DNA from: Bacteroidales bacterium
Lineage (GTDB): Bacteria; Bacteroidota; Bacteroidia; Bacteroidales; Bacteroidaceae
Assembly: GCA_004557185.1 (NCBI GenBank)
Contig: SFEP01000020.1
Span: 1 to 52,907 of the forward strand
DNA: 52,907 bases
Reading direction: 5' to 3'
Position numbers and translations under genes: made by a program. Below the pieces are notes generated by a model that saw only the letters and a program-made list of their open reading frames with translations, did not search any database and was not told where the DNA came from. Positions 7,690 to 17,001 of this stretch are shown here, piece after piece. Position 1 is the stretch's first letter; every line of letters begins with the position of its first letter.

Positions 7690-9330
7690 TTATTTGCCTT
7701 GTTCCAGCTTCAAGGTGATGGTGCACTGGTCGCAAACCTCGGTGGGACCGAAGTACTGGATGGGGCCAGGATAAACGAAGCAGGTGTTCAGAGCCCACTC
7801 TTCGCGGTGAGCGGCAAACTCCTTGAAGGGAGCACCGTAGAGGCGTACGAGTGCCTTCTTGATCACGGGTTTCATTTTACCGTTACGGCGCTCCATGTTC
7901 ATCATCATGGTGATGGGCACACCGCCGGCTACCCATTGTTCTGCGGGTGCGGTGGTGTTCTTCACGATGGCCATGTAACCCGTCTTGCCGTTGGCCACGA
8001 GCTGGGCTGCGCTGGTGCCGAGGGCATAGCAGTAGTCAGCATCGTAGTTGGAGGGTGCGGCGCAGCGGCCTTCGTAGCCGAAGAAATGGTGCTGTGCAGC
8101 GAACTTGCCGCTGAACTTGCCTTCTTTCTTCCAAGCGGCGAGCTTCACGGCCACCATTTCAGAGAGGAGTTTCTCGGTTTCGATGAGCGATACCTGTACG
8201 TTACCGTGCGGGTCGCGCTCCATGGTGAGCTGCTTGGCCACGCCCTCGGGCAGGCTCTCGTAGATGGCGGCGTTGGCAGCCGACAGCTTCGACAGAATCC
8301 AGGCGCGCTGAGCGGCGGGTTCTACGCTGGCAGCCTCGGGGGTAGCGAGCAGGTCGTTGAGTTCGGCAATGAGCTTCTTCATGGCAGGGATGAACTCAAT
8401 GAGGCCTTCGGGGATGAGCACCGTACCGAAGTTGTGGCCGTTGGCAGCACGCTTGGCCACTACGTCGGCAATGTAGGTAACGATGTCGTCGAGGGTCTGG
8501 TTCTTCTCCTCCACTTCCTCGCTCACGATGCACACGTTGGGCTGGCACTGCAGGGCGCACTCCAGGGCGATGTGGCTGGCCGAGCGGCCCATGAGTTTGA
8601 TGAAGTGCCAGTACTTGCGGGCGGAGTTGGCGTCGCGCTGGATGTTACCAATCACTTCAGCATAGGTTTTACAAGCCGTGTCGAAACCGAAGGAGGTTTC
8701 AATCTGGTCGTTCTTGAGGTCGCCGTCGATGGTCTTGGGGCAACCGATTACCTGCACGCCATAGTTCTTGGCAGCGTAGTATTCGGCCAGCACGCAGGCG
8801 TTGGTGTTGGAGTCGTCGCCACCGATGATGACGATGGCCTTGATGCCGAGTTCGCGGATGATTTCGAGGCCGCTCTCGAACTGGCTTTCTTCTTCGAGCT
8901 TCGTACGACCGGAGCCGATGAGGTCGAAGCCGCCAGTGTTGCGGTAGTCGTCGATGAGGGCGTCGTTCAGTTCGATGTACTTGTGGTCCACCAGACCTCC
9001 GGGGCCCATGAGGAAGCCGTAGAGCTTGTTGGCGGGGTTTTGCTTTTTCAACTCATCGTAGAGGCCGCAGATTACGTTGTGACCGCCAGGAGCCTGACCG
9101 CCCGAGAGGATGATGCCGATGTTCATCGGGGCATAGGTTTTCTTCTCGTCGGAGGGCACGAACTCCACGAGGGGCATGCCGTAGGTATTGGGGAAGAGTT
9201 TTTTGATTTCCTCTTGGTCGCCCACGCTCTGGGTGGGTTCGCCTTCCTTGATGCTTACGTTACCGCGAAGGCCTGCAGGGAGTTTGGGCTGATACGCAGC
9301 ACGTGCAATTTGCAATGCGCTTTTTTCCAT
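7690..9330 (-). CDS. pfp: Diphosphate-fructose-6-phosphate 1-phosphotransferase (PPi-PFK)
   Basis: Long-form PPi-dependent phosphofructokinase (546 residues from the ATG at 9330, MEKSALQIARAAYQPKL). It phosphorylates fructose 6-phosphate with PPi, reversibly. Seen: IGIILSGGQAPGGHNVICGL in the nucleotide/PPi site, IIGGDDSNTNACVLAEY with the Gly-Gly-Asp-Asp signature that selects PPi over ATP, CPKTIDGDLKN with the catalytic TIDGD, and LMGRSASHIALECAL. An ATG 22 codons upstream is rejected because its extension is not family-like and overlaps the ompA-like gene's terminator. Together with ppdK it supports PPi-linked glycolysis. Confidence 0.95.
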   Translation of the reverse strand: MEKSALQIARAAYQPKLPAGLRGNVSIKEGEPTQSVGDQEEIKKLFPNTYGMPLVEFVPSDEKKTYAPMNIGIILSGGQAPGGHNVICGLYDELKKQNPANKLYGFLMGPGGLVDHKYIELNDALIDDYRNTGGFDLIGSGRTKLEEESQFESGLEIIRELGIKAIVIIGGDDSNTNACVLAEYYAAKNYGVQVIGCPKTIDGDLKNDQIETSFGFDTACKTYAEVIGNIQRDANSARKYWHFIKLMGRSASHIALECALQCQPNVCIVSEEVEEKNQTLDDIVTYIADVVAKRAANGHNFGTVLIPEGLIEFIPAMKKLIAELNDLLATPEAASVEPAAQRAWILSKLSAANAAIYESLPEGVAKQLTMERDPHGNVQVSLIETEKLLSEMVAVKLAAWKKEGKFSGKFAAQHHFFGYEGRCAAPSNYDADYCYALGTSAAQLVANGKTGYMAIVKNTTAPAEQWVAGGVPITMMMNMERRNGKMKPVIKKALVRLYGAPFKEFAAHREEWALNTCFVYPGPIQYFGPTEVCDQCTITLKLEQGK

Positions 9331-9352
9331 GTTGCTAAAATAAAAGTGTAAA

Positions 9353-9394
9353 GCCTTGCCCGTACGCAGCACGGGGCAGTGTACGTGGCAAGGC
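9353..9394 (-). terminator. Terminator of the OmpA-family gene
   Basis: Stem GCCTTGCC (9353-9360) with GGCAAGGC (9387-9394), extended inwards by GTAC/GTAC with a small bulge. On the minus strand it is followed by TTTACACTTTTATTTT. It lies 40 nt past the stop at 9434 and directly before the pfp start. Confidence 0.7.
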
Positions 9395-9433
9395 ATGGTT
9401 ATGTTTCAGTTGTCTGCTCTGTGTGGCAGTGGT

Positions 9434-10141
9434 TTACTGCTGCTGGGCCGCTGCAATCATTTCCTTGCTGGGGAGGATGTAAACTTCCACACGACGGTTC
9501 TGTGCCTTGCCGGCAGCCGTTTCGTTGGAGGCCACAGGGTTGCTTTCGCCGTAGCCCTGCACGTGTACCAAGCGAGCTGCGGGATAGCCGGCTGCAGTAA
9601 TCTGACCCTTCACTGACTCTGCACGCTGCTGCGAGAGGTTGAGGTTCTTCTGCTGGCTCTGTGCCACGGTGTTGTTGGCCCAGCCTGCGTTGTCGGTGTA
9701 ACCGCACACGGCGAGGTTGAAGGTGTTGTCCTCAGCAGCGAGCTGGGTGACGAACTTCTGGATGGAAGCCTTGGCCTCGGCGCTCAGCGTAGACGAACCG
9801 GTGGCAAAGAGCAGGCCGCTGTCGAAAGTAGCCTTCACGTATTGCGTGCCGTTGGCATCGGTCAGCACCTCAGCCTGTGCATTGGCAGCCTCAGCGGCAG
9901 CCTTGGCCTTGTCCATCTTGTGACCGATGATGACACCGGTGGCACCGCCTACGGTAGCACCTACTGCGGCACCGATGGCAGCACCTTTGCCATTACCGAT
10001 CAGCTGGCCAATGAGTGCACCCAGGGCACCGCCCGAAGCGCCGCCGATCATACCGCCCTTGGCCGTGTTAGACACGCCACCACAGCTGCTGAGGAGCAAG
10101 GCTACACTCACTGCGAGTACAGAAAACTTGGTCTTTTTCAT
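9434..10141 (-). CDS. OmpA-family lipoprotein with glycine zipper
   Basis: A 235-residue outer-membrane lipoprotein. It has a signal peptide with lipobox (LLLSSCGG, Cys20), a glycine-zipper hydrophobic segment (about 28-75: GGMIGGASGGALGALIGQL and AAIGAAVGATVGGATG), and a C-terminal OmpA peptidoglycan-binding domain (about 120-225) with the NLSQQRAESVKGQI and GYGESNPVASN..AQNRRVEV motifs. This YiaD-like arrangement anchors the outer membrane to peptidoglycan. Monocistronic on this evidence: divergent from proS, with its own terminator. Confidence 0.93.
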   Translation of the reverse strand: MKKTKFSVLAVSVALLLSSCGGVSNTAKGGMIGGASGGALGALIGQLIGNGKGAAIGAAVGATVGGATGVIIGHKMDKAKAAAEAANAQAEVLTDANGTQYVKATFDSGLLFATGSSTLSAEAKASIQKFVTQLAAEDNTFNLAVCGYTDNAGWANNTVAQSQQKNLNLSQQRAESVKGQITAAGYPAARLVHVQGYGESNPVASNETAAGKAQNRRVEVYILPSKEMIAAAQQQ

Positions 10142-10341
10142 AAATTGTTGAATGTTGAAAATAATGAAGTTTTAGTTTGCTTCGAAAAAGAATGGTTTCC
10201 CCCTCAAAAAGCCTCGTGTCATGCCACGCAGAGCCTTGGCCACGCCACTGGCATGCTTTCATGCCGCAATGGGGACGGGAGGAAACGGCGCAAAGTTACA
10301 AATTCTGCATTACGCTTCGTTATGCGTACCTCTTTTATTTG

Positions 10342-10349
10342 TACTTTTG
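10342..10349 (+). promoter_or_regulatory. Candidate proS promoter (-7 box TACTTTTG)
   Basis: Exact TAnnTTTG match 35 bp before the proS ATG, giving a leader of roughly 25-30 nt. The -33 region near 10316-10320 (TTCGT) is a weak match. The 10142-10383 gap also holds the upstream region of the divergent OmpA-family gene, for which no clear box is seen. Confidence 0.55.
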
Positions 10350-10383
10350 CACGCAAAAAAATCAGTATATACACCCATTTATT

Positions 10384-11868
10384 ATGGCAAAAGAGCTCAA
10401 AGATTTAACAAAACGCAGTGTGGACTACTCCCGCTGGTATAACGAACTGGTGGTAAAAGCCGACCTTGCCGAACAGGCTGATGTGCGCGGCTGTATGGTC
10501 ATCAAGCCCTATGGATATGCCATTTGGGAAAAGATACAGCAGGCGCTCGACGAACGCTTCAAGCAGACGGGCGTGCAGAATGTGTATTTCCCTATGCTCA
10601 TACCGAAGAGTTTCCTGTCGAAGGAAGCCGAGCACGTGGAGGGCTTCGCCAAGGAATGCGCTGTGGTGACGCACTACCGCCTTAAGGCTAACCCCGAGGG
10701 CGACGGCGTGGTGGTGGACCCCGAGGCTCGCCTTGAGGAGGAACTCATCATTCGCCCCACGTCGGAAACGACCATCTGGAACACGTACCGCAAGTGGATT
10801 CACTCCTGGCGCGACCTGCCCCTGTGCTGCAACCAGTGGTGCAATGTGATGCGCTGGGAAATGCGTACGCGCCTCTTCCTGCGCACCAGCGAGTTCCTGT
10901 GGCAGGAGGGCCACACCGCCCACGCCACCCGCGAGGAGGCAGAGGCTCGCGCCAAGCAAATGCTCGACGTGTATGCCGACTTTGCCCGCGAGGTGATGGC
11001 CATCCCCGTCGTACGCGGTGTGAAGAGTGCCACCGAACGTTTTGCCGGCGCCCTCGACACCTACACCATCGAGGCTATGATGCAGGACGGCAAGGCATTG
11101 CAGAGCGGCACGAGCCACTTCCTGGGCCAGAACTTCGGCAAGGCTTTCAACGTGCAGTTTGTGGACAAGGAGAACAAGCTCGACTATGCCTGGGCCACGT
11201 CGTGGGGTGTGAGCACGCGCCTCATGGGTGCCCTCATCATGACGCACTCCGACGACAACGGTCTGGTGCTGCCCCCGCACCTCGCCCCCATTCAGGTGGT
11301 CATCGTGCCCATCTACAAGGGCGACGCCGAACTGGCGGCTTTCAACGAGAAACTGGGCGGACTGGCGCAGCGCCTGCAGGCCATGGGAATCCGTGTGAAG
11401 TATGACAACGCCGACAACAAGCGCCCTGGCTTCAAGTTTGCCGACTACGAGCTCAAGGGCGTGCCCGTGCGCCTCGTGATGGGCGGCCGCGACTTGGAGA
11501 ACGGCACCATCGAACTCATGCGCCGCGACACCTTGGAGAAGGAGACGCGCTCCTTCGAGGGCATTGAGGAATATGTGAAGAACCTGCTCGAGGAAATTCA
11601 GACGAACATCTACAACAAGGCCAAGAAGCGCCTCGACGACAACATCTTCCCCTGCGACAACTACGAGGAGTTCAAGGAGCGCGTGAAGCAGGGCGGCTTC
11701 TTCCTCTGCCCTTGGGACGGCACCGAGGAAACCGAAGCCCGCATCAAGGCCGACACGCAGGCCACCATTCGCTGCGTGCCCTACGGCTTCAGCCAGGACA
11801 ACCTCGGCACCGACATGGTGAGCGGCAAGCCCGCCACCTGCCGCGTTATCGTGGCCCGCAGTTACTAA
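10384..11868 (+). CDS. proS: Prolyl-tRNA synthetase, archaeal/eukaryote-type
   Basis: Class II aminoacyl-tRNA synthetase, 494 residues from MAKELKDLTKRS (ATG at 10384); the open frame extends upstream but without family similarity. Seen: motif 1 region with VYFPMLIPKSFL, motif 2 NQWCNVMRWEMRTRLFLRTSEFLWQEGHTAH, motif 3 in the GVSTRLMGALIMTHSDDNG segment, an anticodon-binding domain (about 285-390, PIQVVIVPIYKG) and a C-terminal zinc-binding-like domain ending in Tyr as in ProRS type 3. The bacterial editing insertion is absent, which defines the type. Charges tRNA-Pro in the cytoplasm. Confidence 0.96.
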   Translation: MAKELKDLTKRSVDYSRWYNELVVKADLAEQADVRGCMVIKPYGYAIWEKIQQALDERFKQTGVQNVYFPMLIPKSFLSKEAEHVEGFAKECAVVTHYRLKANPEGDGVVVDPEARLEEELIIRPTSETTIWNTYRKWIHSWRDLPLCCNQWCNVMRWEMRTRLFLRTSEFLWQEGHTAHATREEAEARAKQMLDVYADFAREVMAIPVVRGVKSATERFAGALDTYTIEAMMQDGKALQSGTSHFLGQNFGKAFNVQFVDKENKLDYAWATSWGVSTRLMGALIMTHSDDNGLVLPPHLAPIQVVIVPIYKGDAELAAFNEKLGGLAQRLQAMGIRVKYDNADNKRPGFKFADYELKGVPVRLVMGGRDLENGTIELMRRDTLEKETRSFEGIEEYVKNLLEEIQTNIYNKAKKRLDDNIFPCDNYEEFKERVKQGGFFLCPWDGTEETEARIKADTQATIRCVPYGFSQDNLGTDMVSGKPATCRVIVARSY

Positions 11869-11872
11869 GACG

Positions 11873-11932
11873 CCTTATATATATAATATGGAGTAGCCGC
11901 CCCCTGCCCCCCCTTCTCTATATATAAAGGAG
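11873..11932. repeat. Two copies of the AT-rich motif ending in GGAGT
   Basis: CTTATATATATAATATGGAGT (11874-11894) and CTCTATATATAAAGGAGT (11915-11932) follow the proS stop. They belong to a dispersed family with the core TATATATAAT(A)AAGGAGT found in many gaps here. Function unknown. They lie before the proS terminator hairpin. Confidence 0.6.
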
Positions 11933-11991
11933 TGCGAAAGCGATGGGCGTGTGCTCTCTCCATATTGAATAATGTGTATCTAAAAAAAGAC

Positions 11992-12036
11992 AAAGCCGCA
12001 CTACGCTGTTGCAGGCGTGTGCGGCTTTCGTTTCTT
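11992..12036 (+). terminator. Terminator of proS
   Basis: A perfect 10-bp stem (AAAGCCGCAC at 11992-12001 with GTGCGGCTTT at 12019-12028), followed by CGTTTCTTTTT. Confidence 0.75.
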
Positions 12037-12086
12037 TTTCCCACAGGCTGCCGCCCCGCAGCCTTTTGTGCAGCACATACGTTGAC

Positions 12087-14024
12087 ATGATTTCCGTAGA
12101 ACATCTTTCTGTTGAGTTCAGCGCACGTCCGCTCTTCACGGACGTGTCATTCGTTATCAATCCCAAGGACCGCATTGCGCTTGTGGGCAAGAACGGCGCG
12201 GGCAAGTCCACGCTTCTCAAGATTCTCTCGTCGCAGCAAATGCCCACCTCGGGCACGGTGGCCGTGCAGCGCGACGTGACCATAGGCTACTTGCCGCAGG
12301 TCATGGTGCTCAGCGACGAGCGCACCGTAATGCAGGAGGCCGAACAGGCTTTCGAGCACATCAGCGACATGCAGGAGCACCTGCAACGCCTGGGCCAGCA
12401 ACTGGCCGACCGCACCGACTATGACAGCCCCGACTACATGGCGCTGGTGGAGCGCTTCACGCACGACACCGAGCGCTTCCAGTTGATGGGCGGCATGAAC
12501 TACCACGCCGAACTGGAGCGCACGCTGCAGGGTCTGGGCTTCACGGCGCAGGACTTCGACCGCCCCACCAGCGAGTTCTCGGGCGGCTGGCGCATGCGCA
12601 TCGAACTGGCCAAACTCCTGCTGCGCCGCCCCGACGTGCTCCTGCTCGACGAACCCACCAACCATCTCGACATTGAGAGCATACGCTGGCTCGAGCAGTT
12701 TCTGCAGCGTTCGCCGGGCGCCGTGGTGCTCGTCAGCCACGACCGCGCCTTCATCAACAACGTGACCAACCGCACGCTTGAGATAGCCTGCGGCCGCGTC
12801 ACCGACTACCGCGTGCCCTACGACCAGTTTGTCACCCTGCGCGCCGAGCGCCGCGAGCAGCAGCTCCGCGCCTATGAGAACCAGCAGAAGGAGATTGCTG
12901 ACATGAAGGATTTCATCGAGCGCTTCCGCTACAAGCCCACCAAGGCCGTGCAGGTGCAGAGCCGCATCAAGCAACTTGAGAAAATCGTGCCCATCGAGGT
13001 CGACGAGGTCGACACCTCGCGCCTGCGCCTCAAGTTTCCGCCCTGTGCCCGCTCGGGCGACTACCCCGTCATCTGCGACGGGCTGCGCAAGGACTACGGC
13101 GCGCACTGCGTCTTCCACGACGTGACGCTCACCATCAAGCGCGGCGAGAAGGTGGCCTTTGTGGGGAAAAACGGCGAAGGTAAATCGACCCTCGTGAAGT
13201 GCCTGATGGGCGAAATACCCTACGAAGGCACACTCAAGCTCGGCCACAACGTGCAGATAGGCTACTACGCGCAGAACCAGGCGCAGTTGCTCGACGGCGA
13301 CATCACCGTGTTCGACACCATCGACCGCGTGGCCGTGGGCGACGTGCGCCTCAAGATACGCGACATTCTTGGCGCCTTCATGTTCGGCGGCGAGGCTTCT
13401 GACAAGAAGGTCAAGGTGCTCTCAGGCGGCGAACGCTCACGTCTGGCCATGATCAAGCTGCTGCTCGAACCCGTCAACTTCCTCATTCTCGACGAACCCA
13501 CCAACCACCTCGATATGCGCACCAAGGACGTGCTCAAGGAGGCCATACAGGCTTTCGACGGCACCGTCATCCTCGTCAGCCACGACCGCGACTTCCTCGA
13601 CGGCCTCGTCGACAAGGTCTACGAGTTCGGCGGCGGTCTGGTGCGCGAGCATATCGGCGGCATCTACGACTTTCTGCGCCGCAAGGACCTCGACACGCTC
13701 GACCAGCTGCACACCGACGGCAACCCCTCGGCCTCATCCACTCCCCAGACGGCCGCCGCGGCCGAGCCGAGCGAGGGCAAAGTGTCGTACGAGGAGCGCA
13801 AGGAGCAGGCACGCCGCCGCCGCAAAGCCGAGCGCGCTGTGGAGCAGTGCGAAGCCCACGTCATAGAGTTGGAGGAGCAAAAGGCCACGCTCGAAGCCCG
13901 TCTGGCCACGCCCGAGGGTGCTGCCGATGCCAACCTCTTTGCCCAATATGCCGACCTCCAGGCTGCCATCAAGCAGGCCGAGGCCGCGTGGGAGGAGGCG
14001 CTGGCCGAACTCGACGAGATGTAG
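12087..14024 (+). CDS. ABC-F family ATP-binding protein
   Basis: A 645-residue soluble protein with two ABC ATPase domains and no membrane segment, the ABC-F layout. Domain 1: Walker A GKNGAGKST (about 34), signature FSGGWRMRIELAKLL, Walker B LLLDEPTNHLD (about 187). A charged inter-domain linker follows (about 265-330). Domain 2: Walker A GKNGEGKST (about 361), signature LSGGERSRLAMIKLL, Walker B LILDEPTNHLD (about 468). Residues about 560-645 form a coiled coil (RRRRKAERAVEQCEA) as in Uup/YdiF types. ABC-F proteins act at the ribosome in translation or antibiotic protection; which subgroup this is cannot be decided here. Start chosen at MISVEHLSVEF; the upstream extension covers the proS terminator. 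Confidence 0.93.
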   Translation: MISVEHLSVEFSARPLFTDVSFVINPKDRIALVGKNGAGKSTLLKILSSQQMPTSGTVAVQRDVTIGYLPQVMVLSDERTVMQEAEQAFEHISDMQEHLQRLGQQLADRTDYDSPDYMALVERFTHDTERFQLMGGMNYHAELERTLQGLGFTAQDFDRPTSEFSGGWRMRIELAKLLLRRPDVLLLDEPTNHLDIESIRWLEQFLQRSPGAVVLVSHDRAFINNVTNRTLEIACGRVTDYRVPYDQFVTLRAERREQQLRAYENQQKEIADMKDFIERFRYKPTKAVQVQSRIKQLEKIVPIEVDEVDTSRLRLKFPPCARSGDYPVICDGLRKDYGAHCVFHDVTLTIKRGEKVAFVGKNGEGKSTLVKCLMGEIPYEGTLKLGHNVQIGYYAQNQAQLLDGDITVFDTIDRVAVGDVRLKIRDILGAFMFGGEASDKKVKVLSGGERSRLAMIKLLLEPVNFLILDEPTNHLDMRTKDVLKEAIQAFDGTVILVSHDRDFLDGLVDKVYEFGGGLVREHIGGIYDFLRRKDLDTLDQLHTDGNPSASSTPQTAAAAEPSEGKVSYEERKEQARRRRKAERAVEQCEAHVIELEEQKATLEARLATPEGAADANLFAQYADLQAAIKQAEAAWEEALAELDEM

Positions 14025-14082
14025 CCCCCTGCGCCCTACCCCGCCACATCAGTTTTCAACTTGTTGGTGGAATAAACAGTAC

Positions 14083-14103
14083 CCTTATATATATAATGGA
14101 GTA
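14083..14103. repeat. AT-rich GGAGT motif before the M13 peptidase gene
   Basis: CCTTATATATATAATGGAGT, 37-57 bp upstream of the ATG at 14140. This copy has a CCTTATA-type and a TATAATGGAGT-type half, so it is partly palindromic, which suggests how the same family can appear in either orientation. It may coincide with the gene's promoter or leader; no TAnnTTTG box is visible. Confidence 0.5.
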
Positions 14104-14139
14104 TTTCCTTGAAATGAAAACATTCATCTTTCACTTCCT

Positions 14140-16167
14140 ATGAAACTTAAAACCCTTTTCTCTTCGTTTGCCATGGCTGCCACTTGTGCCTGCGCACAGA
14201 CGCCCACTGGCTCGGGCATCGACCGCGCCAACCTCGACCTAAGCGCCCATCCCGGCGCCGATTTCTTCACCTATGCCACGGGAGGCTGGAACCAGCGCCA
14301 CCCGCTCACCTCAGAGTATGCCCGCTACGGACAGTTTGAGGCACTGGGCGAGGCCAACATGCTCAAGGTGCGCTCCCTCATTGAGGAACTTGCCACACGG
14401 CCGAGCGAGCGCGGCTCACTGGATCAGAAAATCGGCACACTCTACAGCCTCGTCACCGACAGCGCACGCCGCAACCGCGAGGACTTCGACCCCATTCGCC
14501 CCCTGCTGGCCGAGGTGGAGCAAATAACCACCCGCTCCGACGTGCAATACTGCATGGCACGCCTCAGCGCACGCGGCGTGAGCAACTTCGTGGCGCTGGG
14601 CTGCGACGCTGACCTGCAGAACGCCGAGTGGAACCTGGTGCAGGTGAACCAGAGCGGCCTCTCGATGGGCAACTGCGACTATTACCTCAAAACGGACTCG
14701 GCCGCCGAAGCGCTGCGCAAAACCTACGCCGACTACGTGCGCAGCCTCTTTGCCATGACGGGCCACACCGAGGCCGAAGCCGCAACCCGCGCCGAGGCCG
14801 TGCTGCGCATCGAGATGCAGATAGCCCGTGTGTCGTACGCCCCCGTCAAACTGCGCGACGTGGGTGCCAACTACCACAAGCTCAGTTACCGCGAACTGCT
14901 GGCCACCTACCCCGGCATCGACTGGAGCACACTCTTCATGCAAAACGGCATGCCGCCCTTCGACAGCCTCTCGGTGAACCAGCCCGAACCTATTCACGAG
15001 GTGGAGCGCATTCTGGCCGAGGCTGACCTGGCCGACCTCAAGTCCTACCTTTACTTCAAGGTGGTGAACGATGCCGCCAGCCTGCTGAGCGACCGTTTCC
15101 GTCAGGCGCACTTCAACTTCTTCCGCCGCGCCATGAGCGGCACCGAGCAGGACCTTCCGCGCTGGAAGCAGGGCGTAAACGCCGTTGAGAGCGCACTGGG
15201 CATGGCTCTGGGACGCACCTACGTGGAGCGCTACTTCCCTGCCTCGTCGAAGGAGCGCATGCTGCAGCTTGTGGAGAACCTGCGCAAGGCCCTGGGCGAA
15301 CGCATCGACATGCAAACGTGGATGAGTGACGAAACCAAGCGTAAGGCGCACGAAAAGCTCGACGCCTTCTACGTGAAGATTGGTTACCCCGACGAGTGGA
15401 TGGACTACTCTGCCCTCGACATCGACCCCTCCCTCTCCTACTATGAGAACATGATGCGCGCCCAGCAGTTCATGAGCAAGTATTACATTGACAAGCGCGT
15501 GAACCGCCGCACCGACCGCACCGAGTGGCTCATGACGCCGCAGACCATCAACGCCTACTACAACCCCACGACCAACGAAATCTGCTTCCCCGCAGGCATT
15601 CTGCAGCCGCCCTTCTTCAACGCCGAGGCCGACGACGCCTGCAACTACGGCGCCATTGGCGTTGTCATAGGCCACGAAATGACGCACGGCTTTGACGACC
15701 AAGGCTCACAGTTCGACAAGAACGGCAACTGGGCCAACTGGTGGACCAAGAGCGATGCCGACAACTTCAAGGCCCGCACGCAGGTCATGGTAGACTACTT
15801 CAACCGCATCGACGTGCTGCCCGACCTCAAGGCCAACGGCCAGCTCACCCTGGGCGAGAACATTGCCGACCACGGCGGCATCAAGATAGCCTTCCATGCC
15901 TTGCAGAACGCCATGCGCCAAAACCCCCTGCCCGCCAAGGACGGCTTCACACCCGAGCAGCGCTTCTTCCTGAGCTACGCCCTGCTCTGGGCGGGCAACA
16001 TCCGTCCGGCAGCCCTGCGCCAGCGCACCCTGACTGACCCTCACTCGGCTGGCCGCTGGCGCGTAAACGGTGCCCTGCCCCACATCGAAGCCTGGTACAA
16101 GGCCTTCGGCGTGAAAAAGTCGGACCCCATGTACATTGCACCCAAAAAGCGCGCCGACGTGTGGTAA
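14140..16167 (+). CDS. pepO: M13 family (neprilysin/PepO-like) zinc metallopeptidase
   Basis: A 675-residue secreted endopeptidase with a short signal peptide (MKLKTLFSSFAMAATCACA). The zinc site is GHEMTHGFDDQG (HExxH at about residues 512-516) and the third ligand is in GENIADHGGIKIA (about 572). The family motif NAYYNPTTNEICFPAGILQPPFF precedes the zinc site. The C-terminus RADVW resembles the canonical CxxW ending but lacks its cysteine. Likely a periplasmic or surface oligopeptidase. Transcribed alone between the ABC-F gene and a repeat-rich gap. Confidence 0.93.
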   Translation: MKLKTLFSSFAMAATCACAQTPTGSGIDRANLDLSAHPGADFFTYATGGWNQRHPLTSEYARYGQFEALGEANMLKVRSLIEELATRPSERGSLDQKIGTLYSLVTDSARRNREDFDPIRPLLAEVEQITTRSDVQYCMARLSARGVSNFVALGCDADLQNAEWNLVQVNQSGLSMGNCDYYLKTDSAAEALRKTYADYVRSLFAMTGHTEAEAATRAEAVLRIEMQIARVSYAPVKLRDVGANYHKLSYRELLATYPGIDWSTLFMQNGMPPFDSLSVNQPEPIHEVERILAEADLADLKSYLYFKVVNDAASLLSDRFRQAHFNFFRRAMSGTEQDLPRWKQGVNAVESALGMALGRTYVERYFPASSKERMLQLVENLRKALGERIDMQTWMSDETKRKAHEKLDAFYVKIGYPDEWMDYSALDIDPSLSYYENMMRAQQFMSKYYIDKRVNRRTDRTEWLMTPQTINAYYNPTTNEICFPAGILQPPFFNAEADDACNYGAIGVVIGHEMTHGFDDQGSQFDKNGNWANWWTKSDADNFKARTQVMVDYFNRIDVLPDLKANGQLTLGENIADHGGIKIAFHALQNAMRQNPLPAKDGFTPEQRFFLSYALLWAGNIRPAALRQRTLTDPHSAGRWRVNGALPHIEAWYKAFGVKKSDPMYIAPKKRADVW

Positions 16168-16189
16168 ACCTCGCCACTACGCCAACGCA

Positions 16190-16245
16190 CCGAGGGTGTG
16201 TCAAAATGCAAATTTTGACGCGCACTCGAAGGTGCGTCAGAATGG
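16190..16245. repeat. Imperfect direct and inverted repeats downstream of the M13 peptidase gene
   Basis: CGAGGGTGTGTCAAAATG (16190-16207) is nearly repeated as CGAAGGTGCGTCAGAATGG (about 16227-16245). Between them GTCAAAA and TTTTGAC pair around a short loop. This might be an RNA hairpin or the remnant of a mobile repeat. Confidence 0.5.
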
Positions 16246-16291
16246 CTAAGATGCAAGGCGCTGAGGCTGAGGGCGCAGGGAGTGTACTAAC

Positions 16292-16420
16292 GCTTAAGGT
16301 GGGTTCTATGATAAAGTACATGACCAAGCCCGAATGCCATAGCAACGAAGCAGATTGGCCATGCTGACACACCGTCAGCTTAAGGTGGGTTCTATGAGCG
16401 GAAATCTGACCAAGCGAATG
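16292..16420. repeat. Direct repeat of about 43 bp at 86-bp spacing
   Basis: GCTTAAGGTGGGTTCTATGA followed ten bases later by GACCAAGC..GAATG occurs at 16292-16336 and again at 16378-16420. Between them GCTGACACACCGTCAGC forms a short hairpin. No ORF is plausible in the 16168-16488 gap; these repeats and the preceding hairpin are what it holds. Confidence 0.75.
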
Positions 16421-16488
16421 AATAGCCCCCACCTCCATTCACTATTTACCCGATACTTTTATTTACCCCTCAATTATATTTTTTCATT

Positions 16489-16926
16489 ATGTCAGAACAA
16501 AAATTCCCCACGCCGCCCTCCTCCTTCGTCTTTTGCCAAGTACAGGGCTGCCCCCTGGCCTCCACCTGTCTGCGTGCCAAAGCGCTGCCCTATGCCGACC
16601 CCGAGGCCAACAGCATCTTCTGCGTCAACAGCAACGCCCACGCTGCCATCGGCACCGACAAGTGCCCTCAGTTCAAGAAAATCGAAATCGTCCCCATCGC
16701 TTACGGTTTTATGAACATACTGTCGGCCATGTCAGTAAGCGGAGCCAACGCAGCCAAATTTGAAATTATCTGTAAATACAACACCACCCAGTTCTACCGC
16801 TGGCGGAAGGACGCGTTCCCCATCCCTCCCAAGCAGCAAAAGATTCTGACCGACATCTTCGTGAGCCACGGAGCAAAGGAGCCCGTCACCTTCGACCGCT
16901 ACGAAAACACCTACGAATGGAATTAA
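16489..16926 (+). CDS. DUF6078-like small cytoplasmic protein
   Basis: A 145-residue protein without signal or membrane segments. The N-terminal part has a cysteine pattern (FCQVQGCPLASTCLRAKALP, then FCVNSNAH and DKCPQF) that could bind a metal. The C-terminal half is basic and aromatic (YNTTQFYRWRKDAFPIPPKQ). The FxxCxxxxCPxxxxCLR opening resembles Bacteroidales DUF6078 proteins, recalled rather than searched. Function unknown. Confidence 0.65.
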   Translation: MSEQKFPTPPSSFVFCQVQGCPLASTCLRAKALPYADPEANSIFCVNSNAHAAIGTDKCPQFKKIEIVPIAYGFMNILSAMSVSGANAAKFEIICKYNTTQFYRWRKDAFPIPPKQQKILTDIFVSHGAKEPVTFDRYENTYEWN

Positions 16927-17001
16927 CATCCCTCCAGCCCATGAACCAGCCCATGCTGCATGCCCTCCGCCGAAAGGATATGGCGTGCAGAAAAGGCGCC
17001 T

